Positions 1 to 10,378 of a stretch of 64,000 nt of DNA are shown in pieces; position 1 is the first letter of the stretch, and every line of letters begins with the position of its first letter. Position numbers and translations under genes: made by a program. A model generated the notes under the pieces. That model was not told where the DNA came from. It did not search any database and saw nothing but the letters and a program-made list of their open reading frames with translations. This DNA is from Neoarius graeffei (taxonomy: Eukaryota; Chordata; Actinopteri; Siluriformes; Ariidae), in contig NC_083577.1 of NCBI RefSeq assembly GCF_027579695.1, positions 62,927,741 through 62,991,740 of the forward strand. Reading direction: 5' to 3'.

Positions 1-875
1 CCATGTTAAACATGACTAAAATACAGTTTAAAAAATTAATTCCTTATCATGACACACATAAATGTCTTTCTTTCTCTTTTAAGTCTGCCTTAATGTATGT
101 AGGTTTTTAAAAATAAACTTAGCTAGCATGCTGCGGAACTGGCTAACCTTAGCAGTTTTGTTTTTGTAGGCCTCACCGAAGAGGCCTGTGCGCCTGACTT
201 TCGGCTTTCTTTGTATCAAATGTATGTGTGCGATTAATGAACACAGTCTGTACTATTTAATTAGGGAGTAATAAAAAAAATCAGTATAAAATAATATTTT
301 CATGTAACCGCTTAGGAGTTAAGCTCGAATTGTGTTCATGTGTCTGCGTTTCCTGGATACGACGGCTTTGTTTTTAGCACTACTAGCTAGCTAACGCTCT
401 GTGTATTTTAAATACATTGGCTAAGCTAACTAGTGCTTTGTGGGAAATGTATGTAACTACTGGCTAACACTAGTTAAATTCAATGAAAAATAAATTTGTT
501 CGTCTGTATAATTTGCGATATTGGTTTTAATCTTCTGATCGTTTATATTGATTGTTGGTTAGCTAGTTAATGTTACTTCAAATTTAATGTTTGTAACTGA
601 ACCGGCGGCGACTACCGAGCTATACAAGGATTAATTATATTAACCTGGTAACAAAATAAGGCCGTGTTGTAATGTGCTTTTTCTTCCAGATTTCTTCTTG
701 TATACCTAAGCCATCTCGGTATGTTTATCATTTGCTTAAAACTGTGTATTTCCGATATGAGGTTAACTAGCAAGCTGGGATTCTATAGCGTTGTTGGCTC
801 CAGTGTTATTTCACAACTCCTCTGTTACTGTAGAGAAAGTAGTCGCAATTTGACCTGGTGTTAAGATGCATGACT
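1..875. other. AT-rich non-coding sequence upstream of INO80D
   Basis: No open frame with recognisable protein similarity, no terminal repeats and no tRNA-like head were seen. The stretch is AT-rich with frequent gctaac/gctagc words. It could hold the promoter or a non-coding first exon of INO80D, whose first coding exon at 7180 begins with a splice acceptor, but nothing here pins one down. Confidence 0.5.

Positions 876-915
<40 letters not shown>
876..915. repeat. (GT)n(GA)n microsatellite
   Basis: About ten GT units run directly into about ten GA units. Open frames crossing it are repeat artefacts. Confidence 0.95.
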
Positions 916-1307
916 GGAGAGATCACAAACTGAAAGCAAAAACTTATGACTGTATTCCCCCACAATTTGGTTATGTTGAAACGGGAATGCTGTTCGTACT
1001 GTAATAATAAAGGTAAACCCAGTTTATTATTATTTGTGCTCATATTTAAGCATTTGTATTGGATGATTAACGTTGGTCTGTTCAAAACCCACATGTTAGT
1101 CTCACTGTTTTTCAGTGTCCTCAGTGACCTCGGTGTATTTGCACTGATTAGTGATAGACCAGTTTGACTAGTGTCACTCTCCTCACCTGACACTGAACCT
1201 GAGACCACTCACTCCCATGTGTAATTCAGTTGCATCCTGCCAACGCATACAAATCAGTGTCTTACCTTATTTAAAAAAAAAAAAAAGGTTTTCTTCTCTA
1301 TGGCCAA
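916..1307. other. non-coding, nothing recognised
   Basis: Includes a poly(A) run near 1270 that may be the tail of an old retroposon. No gene-like reading frame is convincing. Confidence 0.4.
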
Positions 1308-1996
1308 GTTTACATTAGACCGTATCTGTCTCGTTTTCTTCGCGGATGCACTGTCCGTTTACATTAAAACGCCGGGAAACGGGAATCCGCCAGGGTCCAC
1401 GTATTCAATCTAGATCGTGTCTGGTCCGGTGCTGTGTAAACATTGAGTATACGTGGATACGCTGTGCTGAGCTCTAGCTGGTGGCGTCATTGGACAACGT
1501 CACTGTGACATCCACCTTCCTGATTCGCTGGCGTTGGTCATGTGACACGACTGCTGTAAAACGGCGCGGACTTCCGCCTTGTATCACCTTTCATTAAAGT
1601 GTATAAAAGTATGAAAATACTGCAAATACTGATGCAAATACTGATGCAAATACTGCCCATTGTGTAGTTATGATTGTCTTTAGGCTTGCCATCCTTCCAC
1701 TTGCAAGTGGTAAGTGACGCGCATGCCCGACATGCACTGAGATCACACACACAGCGGCTCAGTCCCAAATCACTGCTCGTGCGCTGTGTGAGCTGCGCAG
1801 GGCCGGAGTGCGCACCCTCCAGAGGGCACTCACTGTTCAGGGCGGAGTGATTTGGAGCACAGGATGCCTGCGGAGCCGAGCGTATCCGTGTATTGGCATT
1901 GCTATGTGCACGCGAATTGTGTATTGGCGTTGCTGTGTGCACTAATCGTTTTAAAAACGTTAATCTGATGAGCCGCTGATACGGTCTAATGTAAAC
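1308..1996. mobile_element. non-autonomous DNA transposon with 19-bp terminal inverted repeats
   Basis: The left end GTTTACATTAGACCGTATC is exactly the reverse complement of the right end, which finishes at 1996. The interior is non-coding and fairly GC-rich, and has a small 12-bp tandem repeat (gcaaatactgat, about three copies) near 1622-1656. No target duplication is obvious, so the superfamily is not assigned. Confidence 0.7.
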
Positions 1997-2017
1997 CCCA
2001 CCTAAAACTATTACCAT

Positions 2018-2188
2018 GGGTGGCACGGTGGTGTCGTGGTTAGCACTGTCCCCTCACAGCAAGAAGGTTCTGGGTTCGAGCCCAGCAGCCGACGGAGGCC
2101 TTTCTGTGTGGAGTTTGCATGTTCTCCCCGTGTCTGCGTGGGTTTCCTTCGGGTGGTCCTGTTTTCCTTACAGTTCAAAGTAACATCG
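2018..2188 (+). mobile_element. tRNA-derived SINE, family 1, 3'-truncated copy
   Basis: The tRNA-like head has an A-box-like tggtgtcgtggttagc and a B box ggttcgagccc, followed by the family body (gtttgcatgttctccccgtg). It loses similarity near 2185, before the usual gatgagatgag tail, where a second SINE family begins. It is the most diverged of the eight or nine copies in the window. Confidence 0.85.
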
Positions 2189-2191
2189 GGC

Positions 2192-2229
2192 AGCCATGGC
2201 CTGAGGTTGGGCTGAAGCAAGGCACCTAA
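2192..2229 (+). mobile_element. SINE family 2, left piece of a split copy
   Basis: Matches the middle of the fuller copy at 18817-19135 (tggctgaag...gcaaggcacctaa). It stops at TAA 2227-2229, where a Harbinger-like MITE is inserted. The element resumes at 2906 and again at 5655. Confidence 0.8.
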
Positions 2230-2905
2230 TGCCGCTTTTCCACTACCAATGCGGCTGAGTTGGGCTGAGCCGTGCCGTGCTGAGTCGAGCTGAGTGGGGC
2301 TGTTGGAGTTGCATTTCGACTACAACCGCGCTGAACCGTGCTGGCTGGAAGTGGGTGGACACATTGGGTGGAGTTAGCGAAAGTGGGTGGACGTCACGTG
2401 ATGTCGTTAGGCGGCGCAAACAGTGACATCAGTGACCTGTTAAGCGGTAGTCTCACGACCCGGATAGTAAACAATAAACATGGAGGACATGGAGTCGTTA
2501 GTGTTGCTGGTCTTGGTGCTGTGGCTTGTTGTCACCGACAACGCCAACAGATACTGGCAAGAGCGTATAGATGAGGCGAGGCGCATAAGGCTTCAGAAAT
2601 TCTCGTAATTCTTCTTCTTCCGGGTTTACGGTGTTTACAGATCCCAGCATGCTCGCGGGGCATGTGTGGGCATGTGAGGACACTCCTCCTCACCAATCAG
2701 TGCACAGGGGAGTGTCTGCTCACGCCCCCAGCCCCACTCGGCTCGGTTTGGCTCGCTTCAGCCCTACTCCAAAACCGTGCGAGTTTTGGGAGCTGAGTAG
2801 GGCTGAAGCGAGCTGAGTCGTGCTGTTCTGAGGTAGTCAAAACGCGAGCCGTGTCGGGCTGAAGCGAGCTGAAGTGAGCTGAAAAAGGGTAGTGGAAAAG
2901 GGCCA
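2230..2905. mobile_element. PIF/Harbinger-like MITE inserted in SINE family 2
   Basis: The ends are near-perfect inverted repeats: TGCCGCTTTTCCACTACC at the left and the complement of TGGCCCTTTTCCACTACC at the right. A 3-bp TAA duplication flanks it (2227-2229 and 2906-2908), as in PIF/Harbinger. Removing the element and one TAA rejoins the SINE (cacctaa|ccccaactgctcc). The interior carries irregular gctgagt/cgagctgag repeats and one short ORF start. Confidence 0.8.
2480..2608 (+). pseudogene. short 42-codon ORF remnant inside the Harbinger-like MITE
   Basis: An ATG-to-TAA frame starting MEDMESLVLLVLVLW... and ending RIRLQKFS. A hydrophobic start followed by a charged stretch is compatible with the N-terminus of a Harbinger-type protein left in a deletion derivative. 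That link is inference; no catalytic motif is present. Confidence 0.35.
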
Positions 2906-2946
2906 TAACCCCAACTGCTCCCTGGGTGCTGTCGCATAGCTGCTCT

Positions 2947-2983
<37 letters not shown>

Positions 2984-3021
2984 CACTGCTTCAGATGGGT
3001 TAAATTTCACTGTGTGCTTAA
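2906..3021 (+). mobile_element. SINE family 2, middle piece, with (GT)n microsatellite
   Basis: Continues the split SINE (ccccaactgctccctggg...cagatgggttaaatttcactgtg). It contains a (GT)n tract at about 2949-2982, where the family consensus has a gtgtg-rich segment. It is broken at TTAA 3018-3021 by TTAA-type transposons. Confidence 0.85.
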
Positions 3022-3261
3022 AGTGCATATTCTGGACCAATTTCATGTTTGTTTGTTTTTTTTTTTATATGAAAGTATGTCCCTTTACACACTCATCCAG
3101 AAGGGTAATTTTGCACAAGGCCATCTGTCTACAGCAGAAAAAAAATAAAATAACAAAACGCGTCTGGAAAAATCCCAAGGGAGTCTGGAGCCAGATTCGT
3201 GACGTTATCTACGGAAGCGCCAGCAGGCTGCGCGAGCTTTGCACGGTTTCAGTGCACAGCC

Positions 3262-3850
3262 TGTGTAAGGCAAGGCAAGGCAAGTTTATTTATATAGCAC
3301 ATTTCATACACAATGGCAGTTCAATGTGCTTTACAGAAGTAAAAACAAAAACAGTAAACAATAGAGAAATAAAATTACATAAAATAATTGTATCTTTATT
3401 CTAAAATAATTAATTAAAAGAATTAAAAGAAAATAATAAGAATTAAACAATAGTAGAAATAAAATATTAAAATGCCAAAAAGAAAAAGGAGAAAAAGAAA
3501 GAAAGAAAAAAAAAAACTAGCAGAATAAAATAGAATAAAGTTAAAATAAATTTAAAACATGCAGAGAAAAAGATTATAAAAAATGTAAAATATTAATTAT
3601 TTAACAGAAAGCATCTGAAAACAGCTTGGTCTTTAACCTAGATTTGAAGCTGCCAACAGCAGGAGCATTTTTAATGTCCTCTGGCAGTTGGTTCCATAGC
3701 TGTACTGCATAGTAGCTAAAAGCTGCTTCACCACACTTTGTTTTAACAACTGGTTTTAATAGTAAATTTTTCTGCTGCGATCTGGTAGATCTGATTGGGT
3801 TAGGCCGCTGCAACATATCAGAGAGGTAATTGGTGTAGACCAAGCGCTCC
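3262..3850 (-). mobile_element. L2/CR1-type LINE, 3' end fragment
   Basis: On the minus strand the frame ends with the typical C-terminal block of L2-like ORF2 (AFSYYAVQLWNQLPEDIK, then SFKSRLKTKLFSDAF). An AT-rich 3' UTR follows, with the widespread fish tail: gctatataaataaac, then repeated CTTGC (aaggcaaggcaagg on +). It is 5'-truncated and retains no reverse transcriptase. Confidence 0.75.
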
Positions 3851-3948
3851 CATTTCTCTCTCATTGTCCGGTCTTTTGGGAAACGATGAGTACTAATCCC
3901 ATCAACATTGGTGTTGCTACACCCTCCTACGATACATCTGTTAACCAT
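3601..3948 (-). pseudogene. chimeric ORF: THAP-domain start fused to LINE ORF2 C-terminus
   Basis: The first ~37 residues look like the start of a THAP domain (C-x-x-GGCSN, then HRFPKD, REKWERLV). Without a stop the frame then enters the LINE ORF2 tail. The second zinc-ligand pair and the AVPT motif of THAP are missing. It is best read as a LINE fragment that landed in a transposon's THAP exon. An expressed fusion is not shown. Confidence 0.6.
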
Positions 3949-4727
3949 TTTAATAATTACGCGATAACGTTGAAGAAATTTGTAGAAAACCGCCAGGTCG
4001 TTTTCTCATAAACAAACCAGCGCTGACGTTGGATTCAGAGGGAGGTGTCCCGCAGATGACATCACGAAAATCAATGTTTTCTGGGAAATCCAAATGCTAA
4101 AGTTTTTTCAGAGGCGGACCAATTCGCCTCAAATGGCTTGATTTCAACTGAATTTTTCTGGTATTGCGCAAGGTAAAAAATTGCAGAGAATGCAGAATGT
4201 TACAGATATTTGACCAAAGTTTAATATAAAGTAGGAGAATTACATTGATCTTGCTCCTGAATTTACCTGTGATATGCACTTTAAAGTGCTGATGACACGA
4301 ACATGACTCTATGCAATTTCTTAAATAAACTATACAACATGGCAAACATGTTAGATTTCTGTTATAATTACGTGAAAAGAAGCTGTTGTTACGCAAATAT
4401 CCAACTTTTAATTGCACAGTGCAAGAAAACTGGGTCCGTGGCTCGCGGCCATGTTGTGACGTCAGCGGAAGAACACGCTGCGGTTCACTGGCTGTTCTAC
4501 TCTGGTTCTACTCAATGGAAATGGCGCATGAAAACGCCGGTGAACTCTCTAGTGCTAGCTCTTCCTCTTCTGGGAGTCTAGAATTGTGTTGATCTCTTCC
4601 GAATAGAATCTATGATGGCCTACCCTTTGCCTCTCGTTGCTAGGCGGCAGTTACATGAAAGCCGCAAGCTTTCACAAGCAAATACATGACTGATATCACG
4701 CCGACTTTATGATTACATTTATGATTA

Positions 4728-5324
4728 TCATGTAGAATCTATAGCTCTACGTACCTTTATATTATATCGTTTCACAACACATGTTCTGACAGGAGGACTG
4801 TCTTTGGATCCGGCATAGCTACTAGTAGACCCCCTCCGGAATACTGGCAGTGTTGCCAGATTGGGAGGAATCCCGCCCAGTTGAGTGGTTTCAAGTGCAT
4901 TTTGGTGGGTTTTGAACATATTTTGGGCTGGAAAACTTCAGCAGTATCTGGCAACAGATACTGCTGACGTTTTCCAGCCCAAAATATGTTCAAAACCCAC
5001 CAAAATGCACTTGAAACCGCTCAACTGGGCGGGAAACCTCCCAATCTGGCAACACTGTGTAGGCACTGCTGATGGTAGTAACACACGTTTGTGCTGAACT
5101 GAACACCCAAGAGATTCTTTTAAGCTGGGAAGGGTGTCAAAACAATCCAAATCGAAGTGTTCAGAGCACAGGATGGATGTTGGTGAGGGCTCCCACTTGT
5201 CACGAGTGCGCCTGACTTGCTTCACCCACTTCGCATGCAGCTCGGGATCTCTGGGAAACTTGAATAAACTTACCCCATCCTTGTAGGTTTTGGAGCAAAA
5301 GCCGGCAACACAATGCGAAGGCAT
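4728..5324 (-). pseudogene. THAP-domain transposase exon, interrupted
   Basis: From an ATG at 5324 the minus strand encodes a complete THAP zinc finger: MPSHCVAGFCSK (first Cys pair), FKFPRDPELHAKWV, CSEHF (the Cys-x-x-His pair) and the closing AVPT motif. Directly after AVPT the frame enters a 210-bp foldback (4848-5057). On the far side the minus strand resumes with a plausible continuation (VFRRGSTSSYAGSKDS) before a stop. No catalytic domain is visible. THAP domains bind DNA and occur in P-element and Kolobok transposases as well as host THAP proteins. The TTAA-flanked setting favours a transposon exon. Confidence 0.65.
4848..5057. mobile_element. 210-bp near-perfect foldback element
   Basis: Almost the whole unit is an inverted repeat with arms of about 100 bp. 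It starts CAGTGTTGCCAGATTGGG, ends with the complement, and is centred near 4952 on ctggcaacag. The CAGTGTTGCC ends recall hAT-like MITEs, but no clean 8-bp duplication is visible. It interrupts the THAP reading frame right after AVPT. Confidence 0.75.
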
Positions 5325-5328
5325 AATA

Positions 5329-5331
<3 letters not shown>

Positions 5332-5389
<58 letters not shown>
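5332..5389. repeat. (TA)n microsatellite
   Basis: An uninterrupted run of about 28 TA units inside copy 2 of the TTAA transposon, just upstream of its THAP start codon on the minus strand. Confidence 0.95.
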
Positions 5390-5393
<4 letters not shown>

Positions 5394-5654
5394 CTAATAA
5401 TGACGACAAACTGAACACCTGTCGCATCAACAACAAACTGGTAAGTTAGGAGGAAGGTTCTTTCGCTGACGTCATATAGCTCCTCCTCCTTTTTCGTCTC
5501 CTGGGTGCTGCAGCCCTGTCAAATTTGCCCAAATAGCCACGTTTTTTATCATAACTTGTAAAATAGGCGCCTTCGTGAATTAATATATGGATCATTGGGA
5601 ATTACTTATGTTATAAAACATCGCCAAAGATGTCAAAAACGTGTCATCAGCACT

Positions 5655-5700
5655 TTAAGTTTGTGCTTGAGTGTACATGTGATAAGTAAAGGCTTTTTGG
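5655..5700 (+). mobile_element. SINE family 2, right piece of the split copy
   Basis: After TTAA the sequence resumes with the expected family 3' end (gtgcttgagtgtacatgtga, then aaggct). It matches the 3' end of the copy at 51030-51240. This shows that both TTAA transposons landed inside one SINE. Confidence 0.75.
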
Positions 5701-7179
5701 TTTGGCTTGGTTTATGTGTAATCAGGTTGTAAAGAGAGGTTTTCTTAATATTGAGCATGTGAACACAAATTCCACATGATTATGTCGTGATTTTGTCATG
5801 GCAGACAAATTTCCAGTGTCGGGCCCAAATATGAATGTCAGGAACAACGAATGGGCCTTATAGTGTGACATAACTGAAGATTTTTTTTTTTTGTAAACAG
5901 TCTTAGCAAAGTAAGAGTTTCATTGTGTAGTGTAACTGCCTGTTATAATAGCATATATGTTTAAAAAAAAAAATCTTGAACAGCGATGTGGAGTCTGGGA
6001 TGCCCCACAACGCCCTAACAAAAAATCTACCATGTCGTAATTTTTTTTTTTTTTTTGTATTTTTATATTTTCTTGCCTAGTTTGACAACTTGCATGACAT
6101 ATTCCTTGATGCTGACCTGTAGCTATCATTGACAATTTCTTGACCCTCCTCCTCAACAGCATGCAAGGACGTAAAAGATGATTGGTCAGGGTCAAACTTG
6201 TAGTGTTGCCTAATCTGACATGGTGACTATCGTGGAAGACAAAAATATTGTGTGGTCTGATCCTATTATCAGATCCACCTTTGAGAAACAGGGTTAAGGT
6301 ATCTCTAAATATTTTATCAGTTCTCTTTCTCGTATACAAAGTGAGTGGACAAATTAGTAATCAAGGTTCTTGAGGCAAGCAGATTGTGTGTCCAGGCTAT
6401 TAGCCCCCCCCATGTTTTCTTGGTGGCGACCAGAAAAAGAAAACCTACCCATTATTGATTTTGCAGAACAGAATTTATTATTTGGTGTGTATATTTAAAC
6501 ATAATGTGCTTCCCTATGGCGTGACACGCCTCAGTGTAAACAGTGTAATGTGAGCTACTTGTTCTGAATCTGATTCACATAACTGTCCTGATTTCTACAC
6601 ACATTCAGCTCGTGTTTAAACATATTGACAGAAAAGAGACTCTGGACATGAGTAATATCTTGCACATGCTATGAAAGGAGAGAACACCCCAGTTCATTGC
6701 TGAAACGACCTACTAACTTTATCACTGGAACAAACCTGATGTGGTACATTAGAAACTTTGTTAGATAAGGATAATAATTGTATACTTGTGTATTTTCCTT
6801 AGTCTGTATTGATGCACTTAACTAGCAAACTATCTCTCCATACATTTTTCTATGATGTGATCAATCACTTTTTTTGCTAAGTCAGTTTCAGGGCATCCCG
6901 AACATGGGGTACTGGGCAGTACACTGGAGCTTTTGACTGCCCAGTGTGCCAGCTAATGAATTCATGATTTGCCCATCCCTGGTGTAAATTTTACATTTGA
7001 TTCCGAATATTAATGAGTCAAACAGTTTGAGGCCAATTTATTTTATTTGATAATATTTAATGTTAATTGTACTGTACACATTCTAATAATTATGTCGTCA
7101 AGGTCACACTGGAATACAGGTTGTGTACTGTGATGTTGATCAAATTAAACTTACAATCTTTTTGACTTTTTCTTGTCAG
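5701..7179. other. non-coding sequence upstream of the first INO80D coding exon
   Basis: AT-rich with several T runs. No gene, clear terminal repeat or tRNA head was recognised. It ends in a pyrimidine tract and CAG acceptor at 7171-7179, so it is intronic at least at its right end; the non-coding first exon lies further upstream. Confidence 0.5.
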
Positions 7180-7208
7180 CTGATGTTTTCACGGAATAGA
7201 GTCACGTG
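7180..7208 (+). other. ino80d: INO80D 5' UTR part of the first coding exon
   Basis: A pyrimidine-rich tract ending tcttgtcag precedes 7180, so the exon starts with 29 untranslated bases before the ATG. This implies at least one upstream non-coding exon, which I could not place. Confidence 0.7.
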
Positions 7209-7426
7209 ATGTATGAGGGGAAACACATACACTTCTCGGAGGTGGACAATAAGCCTTTGTGCTCATACAGCCCTAAACTCTGCAAGCAGCGCAGACTCAA
7301 TGGATATGCCTTCTGCATACGGCATGTTTTAGAGGACAAGACTGCTCCCTTTAAACAGTGTGAATATGTGGCCAAGTACAACAGCCAGCGATGCACCAAC
7401 CCCATTCCTAAAGCCGAAGACCGCAG
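7209..7426 (+). CDS. ino80d: INO80D coding exon 1 (residues 1-72)
   Basis: Starts at ATG 7209; a GTG codon directly before it is not used. Encodes MYEGKHIHFSEVDNKPLCSY and most of the first Cys/His zinc-binding region (CIRH, CEYVAKYNSQRC). The donor is CCGCAG|gtgagt, phase 2. Confidence 0.96.
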
Positions 7427-10314
7427 GTGAGTTATTGTTTTACTTTGTACCTACGTGCAATTTGTGTACACCTGACAAATGCTTCAGATTTGAGCGTTAT
7501 CGTCCTAGAATCACAAAATTTCAGGTGTACAGAGATGATCAAGGTACTTTCCCAAGACTCGGATTCTGCAGAGGTCTTTCACAGCATCATTTCCTAATTG
7601 TGAATATCCTGTAACTGAGAGATGTATTATCGTTATAGAATAGCTTATAAAGCTTACTTGGGCAATGATACAAAATTATAGTGCATGACTTGTTGCACAC
7701 CTTATGTAATCAAAGCAGCGATGGCATAACCAGCGATGCAATACAGAGGGACTTGAAGTGTACTTCCACAGTATCGATTTCGGCAACGACGGCCCTTTAT
7801 TATTTCTACTGAGTGGCTAATTAAACAATGATGATCCTCCATCTTTACAGAAATGTTTTCATGTCTACATTTTGACAGATTGTCACAGCTCTTAGAATCT
7901 TATCTGTTGAATACAAATGGCATAAGACTTCATGCATCACTTGATTGAATTTGCTTTAGTGGTGTTGCTACAAGTAATAATTACAATAGTAGTGTGGTAG
8001 TGATGAAATATTGTCACTAAAAATTAAACATTAATGATGTACACTAATTTAAAATTATATATATGTTTTTGTTTGCACTATACAGATGTAGGAAAAAAGA
8101 TCAGATTAACTGTAGACTGTATTACCTTAGTAGTCTGGTTATTGGACTGAATTTATCAACTTTTTTTTTTTTAAATCTAATTTTGGTTTTAATATTAGTT
8201 ACGAGTGCATTTCATGATTTAGATTATTAATATGCATATAAATTTACTTACAGTATGTTTGTTATACATGTTTCATAGTTCCATTGTGCTGTTTGCTTCT
8301 TGGAATATAAATGCAGTAAGAGGAAAGATAATGCAGTTTAGTTCGGCCTGCAGCAGATGACATTGATTTCCACCCGTTAAAGTTTGATACGCTTATCACC
8401 ATTGTTTTATTAGTATTAAATGGTACAATGTTTTCTATTTTAGATACTGTAACAGCCACCTGCAAGTGCTGGGCTTCATCCCCAAGAAGGAGCGTAAGAA
8501 AAAACATGATGCGCTGGATTCCGTAGCACTGAACATCACCGTGCCCTCTCTAGCTCTCAGAGCCTCTAACGGATTAGATGGTTTACCTCCGTCTCCGCCC
8601 TGTACCCGTCTGCCCCCCCTTGCGCTGTCTGACATGCACCTGCTTGACCCCTTTGCCTTTTATGAGGAGGATGTGGATGGAGTGGAGAGCACCACACGCA
8701 AGAACTCTATACTTAAGAGGAAGCCTGTTAGTCGGCCAGTGCTCAGTCAGCAAGGCCCACGTCATGATGCTGACCTTCCTTCACCCACATCAGAGCAATT
8801 GACGCAAGTCACAGTGGGCTGCACACTGCCCAGATCGCCACACCTACCACCACTGACACCAGCAGCACCTGCACCTCCCCCACCCTCCCAGCATGCTGGT
8901 CACGCTTCCTACATCCAGCAGGGGTCATCACAGGCTCTGGTATGTAAGCCAGCACCAGTTCCGACTGGAGCCTCTCTGGTCCCTACCACGCCCCCCTCAG
9001 CAGGTCAGCAATACCGGAAGACCTTCCTCACTGCCCCCAGTCACCCATCTGCTGGCACTCGGGAGTGCCCACAGAGTCGCACCATCGCTATGCGACCCAC
9101 TGCCTTCACAGCACCTCCTGCCTGCCTGTCAAGGCTACAGCATCTTGTGCAACTCTGTGCACAAAGACACCGAGAGCATGGAGACCTCTTCCCTCATCTT
9201 GGTATTAATGGCTCATTAAACACACGGCTTTAATGTTTGACCAGCTTCACAGAGATAGAGCACCGATAAACTGTGTAATGCAGACATGTCTCACTAACGT
9301 AAATGACATAAGTTGGAGACATTAATATAAGCTGTTATAATTATAACATCCACCTGTAATTTACAGCTTTCATGTGAAGTGGTATTTAAATGGCTGTTTG
9401 CAATAAGTGACGTATGTATTTCTGGACCTAAACTAACCTGCATAACTATGTATTCAGGACTGGACTGGTCTGATGAAAGTGCTGATGAGGATGAAGAAGC
9501 AGAAGAGAGACTTCCTTCATTGCCTCAGGCCTGGAGACTGCAGGAAGGGAGTCCTCACCACCAGTAAGGAATTTTTTTGAAATGGCTGAAACATACATGA
9601 GCATGCTGAAGTGTGGGGGGAGGGGGGGGGGGAAACAACCATGAACAGCATGGCCCCATACCCTTCCGTTCTATAGATCTCATCTCATCATCTCTAGCCG
9701 CTTTATCCTGTTCTACAGGGTCGCAGGCAAGCTGGAGCCTATCCCAGCTGACTATGGGCGAGAGGCGGGGTTCACCCTGGACAAGTCGCCAGGTCATCAC
9801 AGGGCTGACACACAGACACAGACAACCATTCACACTCACATTCACACCTACGATCAATTTAGAGTCACCAGTTAACCTAACCTGCATGTCTTTGGACTGT
9901 GGGGGAAACCGGAGCACCCGGAGGAAACCCACACGGACACGGGGAGAACATGCAAACTCCGCACAGAAAGGCCCTCGCCGGCCGCTGGGCTCGAACCCGA
10001 ACCTTCTTGCTGTGAGGCAACAGCACTAACCACTACACCACCGTGCCGGCCCATTCTATAGGTATGAAGCCAAAATTCCTCCACCGTGCTGTCAAATTTG
10101 GAGACAGTGTTTGTGCAGTAGGGACATTCTGCTGCTTTCTGAAGCCAGAGTCTGCACAGTAGAAATGAGAGTCAAAGTCAAGTACACCTACTCAATTGGT
10201 AAGCCCGCCCCCTTCTCCCAAGACTCTGGTCCAGTGCGTCACTAAAGCTGTCAATCAGTTCATTCTCAAGTGTGTGTGTGTATGTATGCATGTGTGTATG
10301 TGTGTGTGTGTGTG

Positions 10315-10378
<64 letters not shown>

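Larger units (their letters stand above)
3022..4280. mobile_element. Kolobok-like TTAA-flanked DNA transposon, copy 1
   Basis: TTAA stands immediately outside both ends (3018-3021, 4281-4284). The termini AGTGCATAT and ATATGCACT are inverted. The minus strand encodes the start of a THAP zinc-finger domain. TTAA duplications together with a THAP domain are reported features of the Kolobok superfamily; piggyBac also uses TTAA but lacks THAP. An L2-like LINE fragment is inserted inside. Confidence 0.6.
4285..5654. mobile_element. Kolobok-like TTAA-flanked DNA transposon, copy 2
   Basis: TIR AGTGCTGATGACACG at the left and its exact complement at the right. TTAA is present on both sides (4281-4284, shared with copy 1, and 5655-5658). 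It encodes a minus-strand THAP domain, now split by a foldback insertion, and holds a long (AT)n tract. Confidence 0.65.

Noticed and set aside
1308..1996. CpG-island promoter for INO80D
   Set aside because: The GC-rich stretch is bounded by exact 19-bp inverted repeats and is better explained as a transposon interior.
1538..2026. 162-codon minus-strand frame
   Set aside because: It lies across a non-autonomous TIR element and its repeats; no protein motif was recognised.
7206..7208. GTG codon in frame directly before the INO80D ATG
   Set aside because: Vertebrate INO80D begins MYEGK; the ATG at 7209 is the natural start and GTG initiation is not expected.
8466..9233. single 255-codon frame as an independent gene
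   Set aside because: It is INO80D exon 2 read from an internal Met and past its splice donor at 9201.
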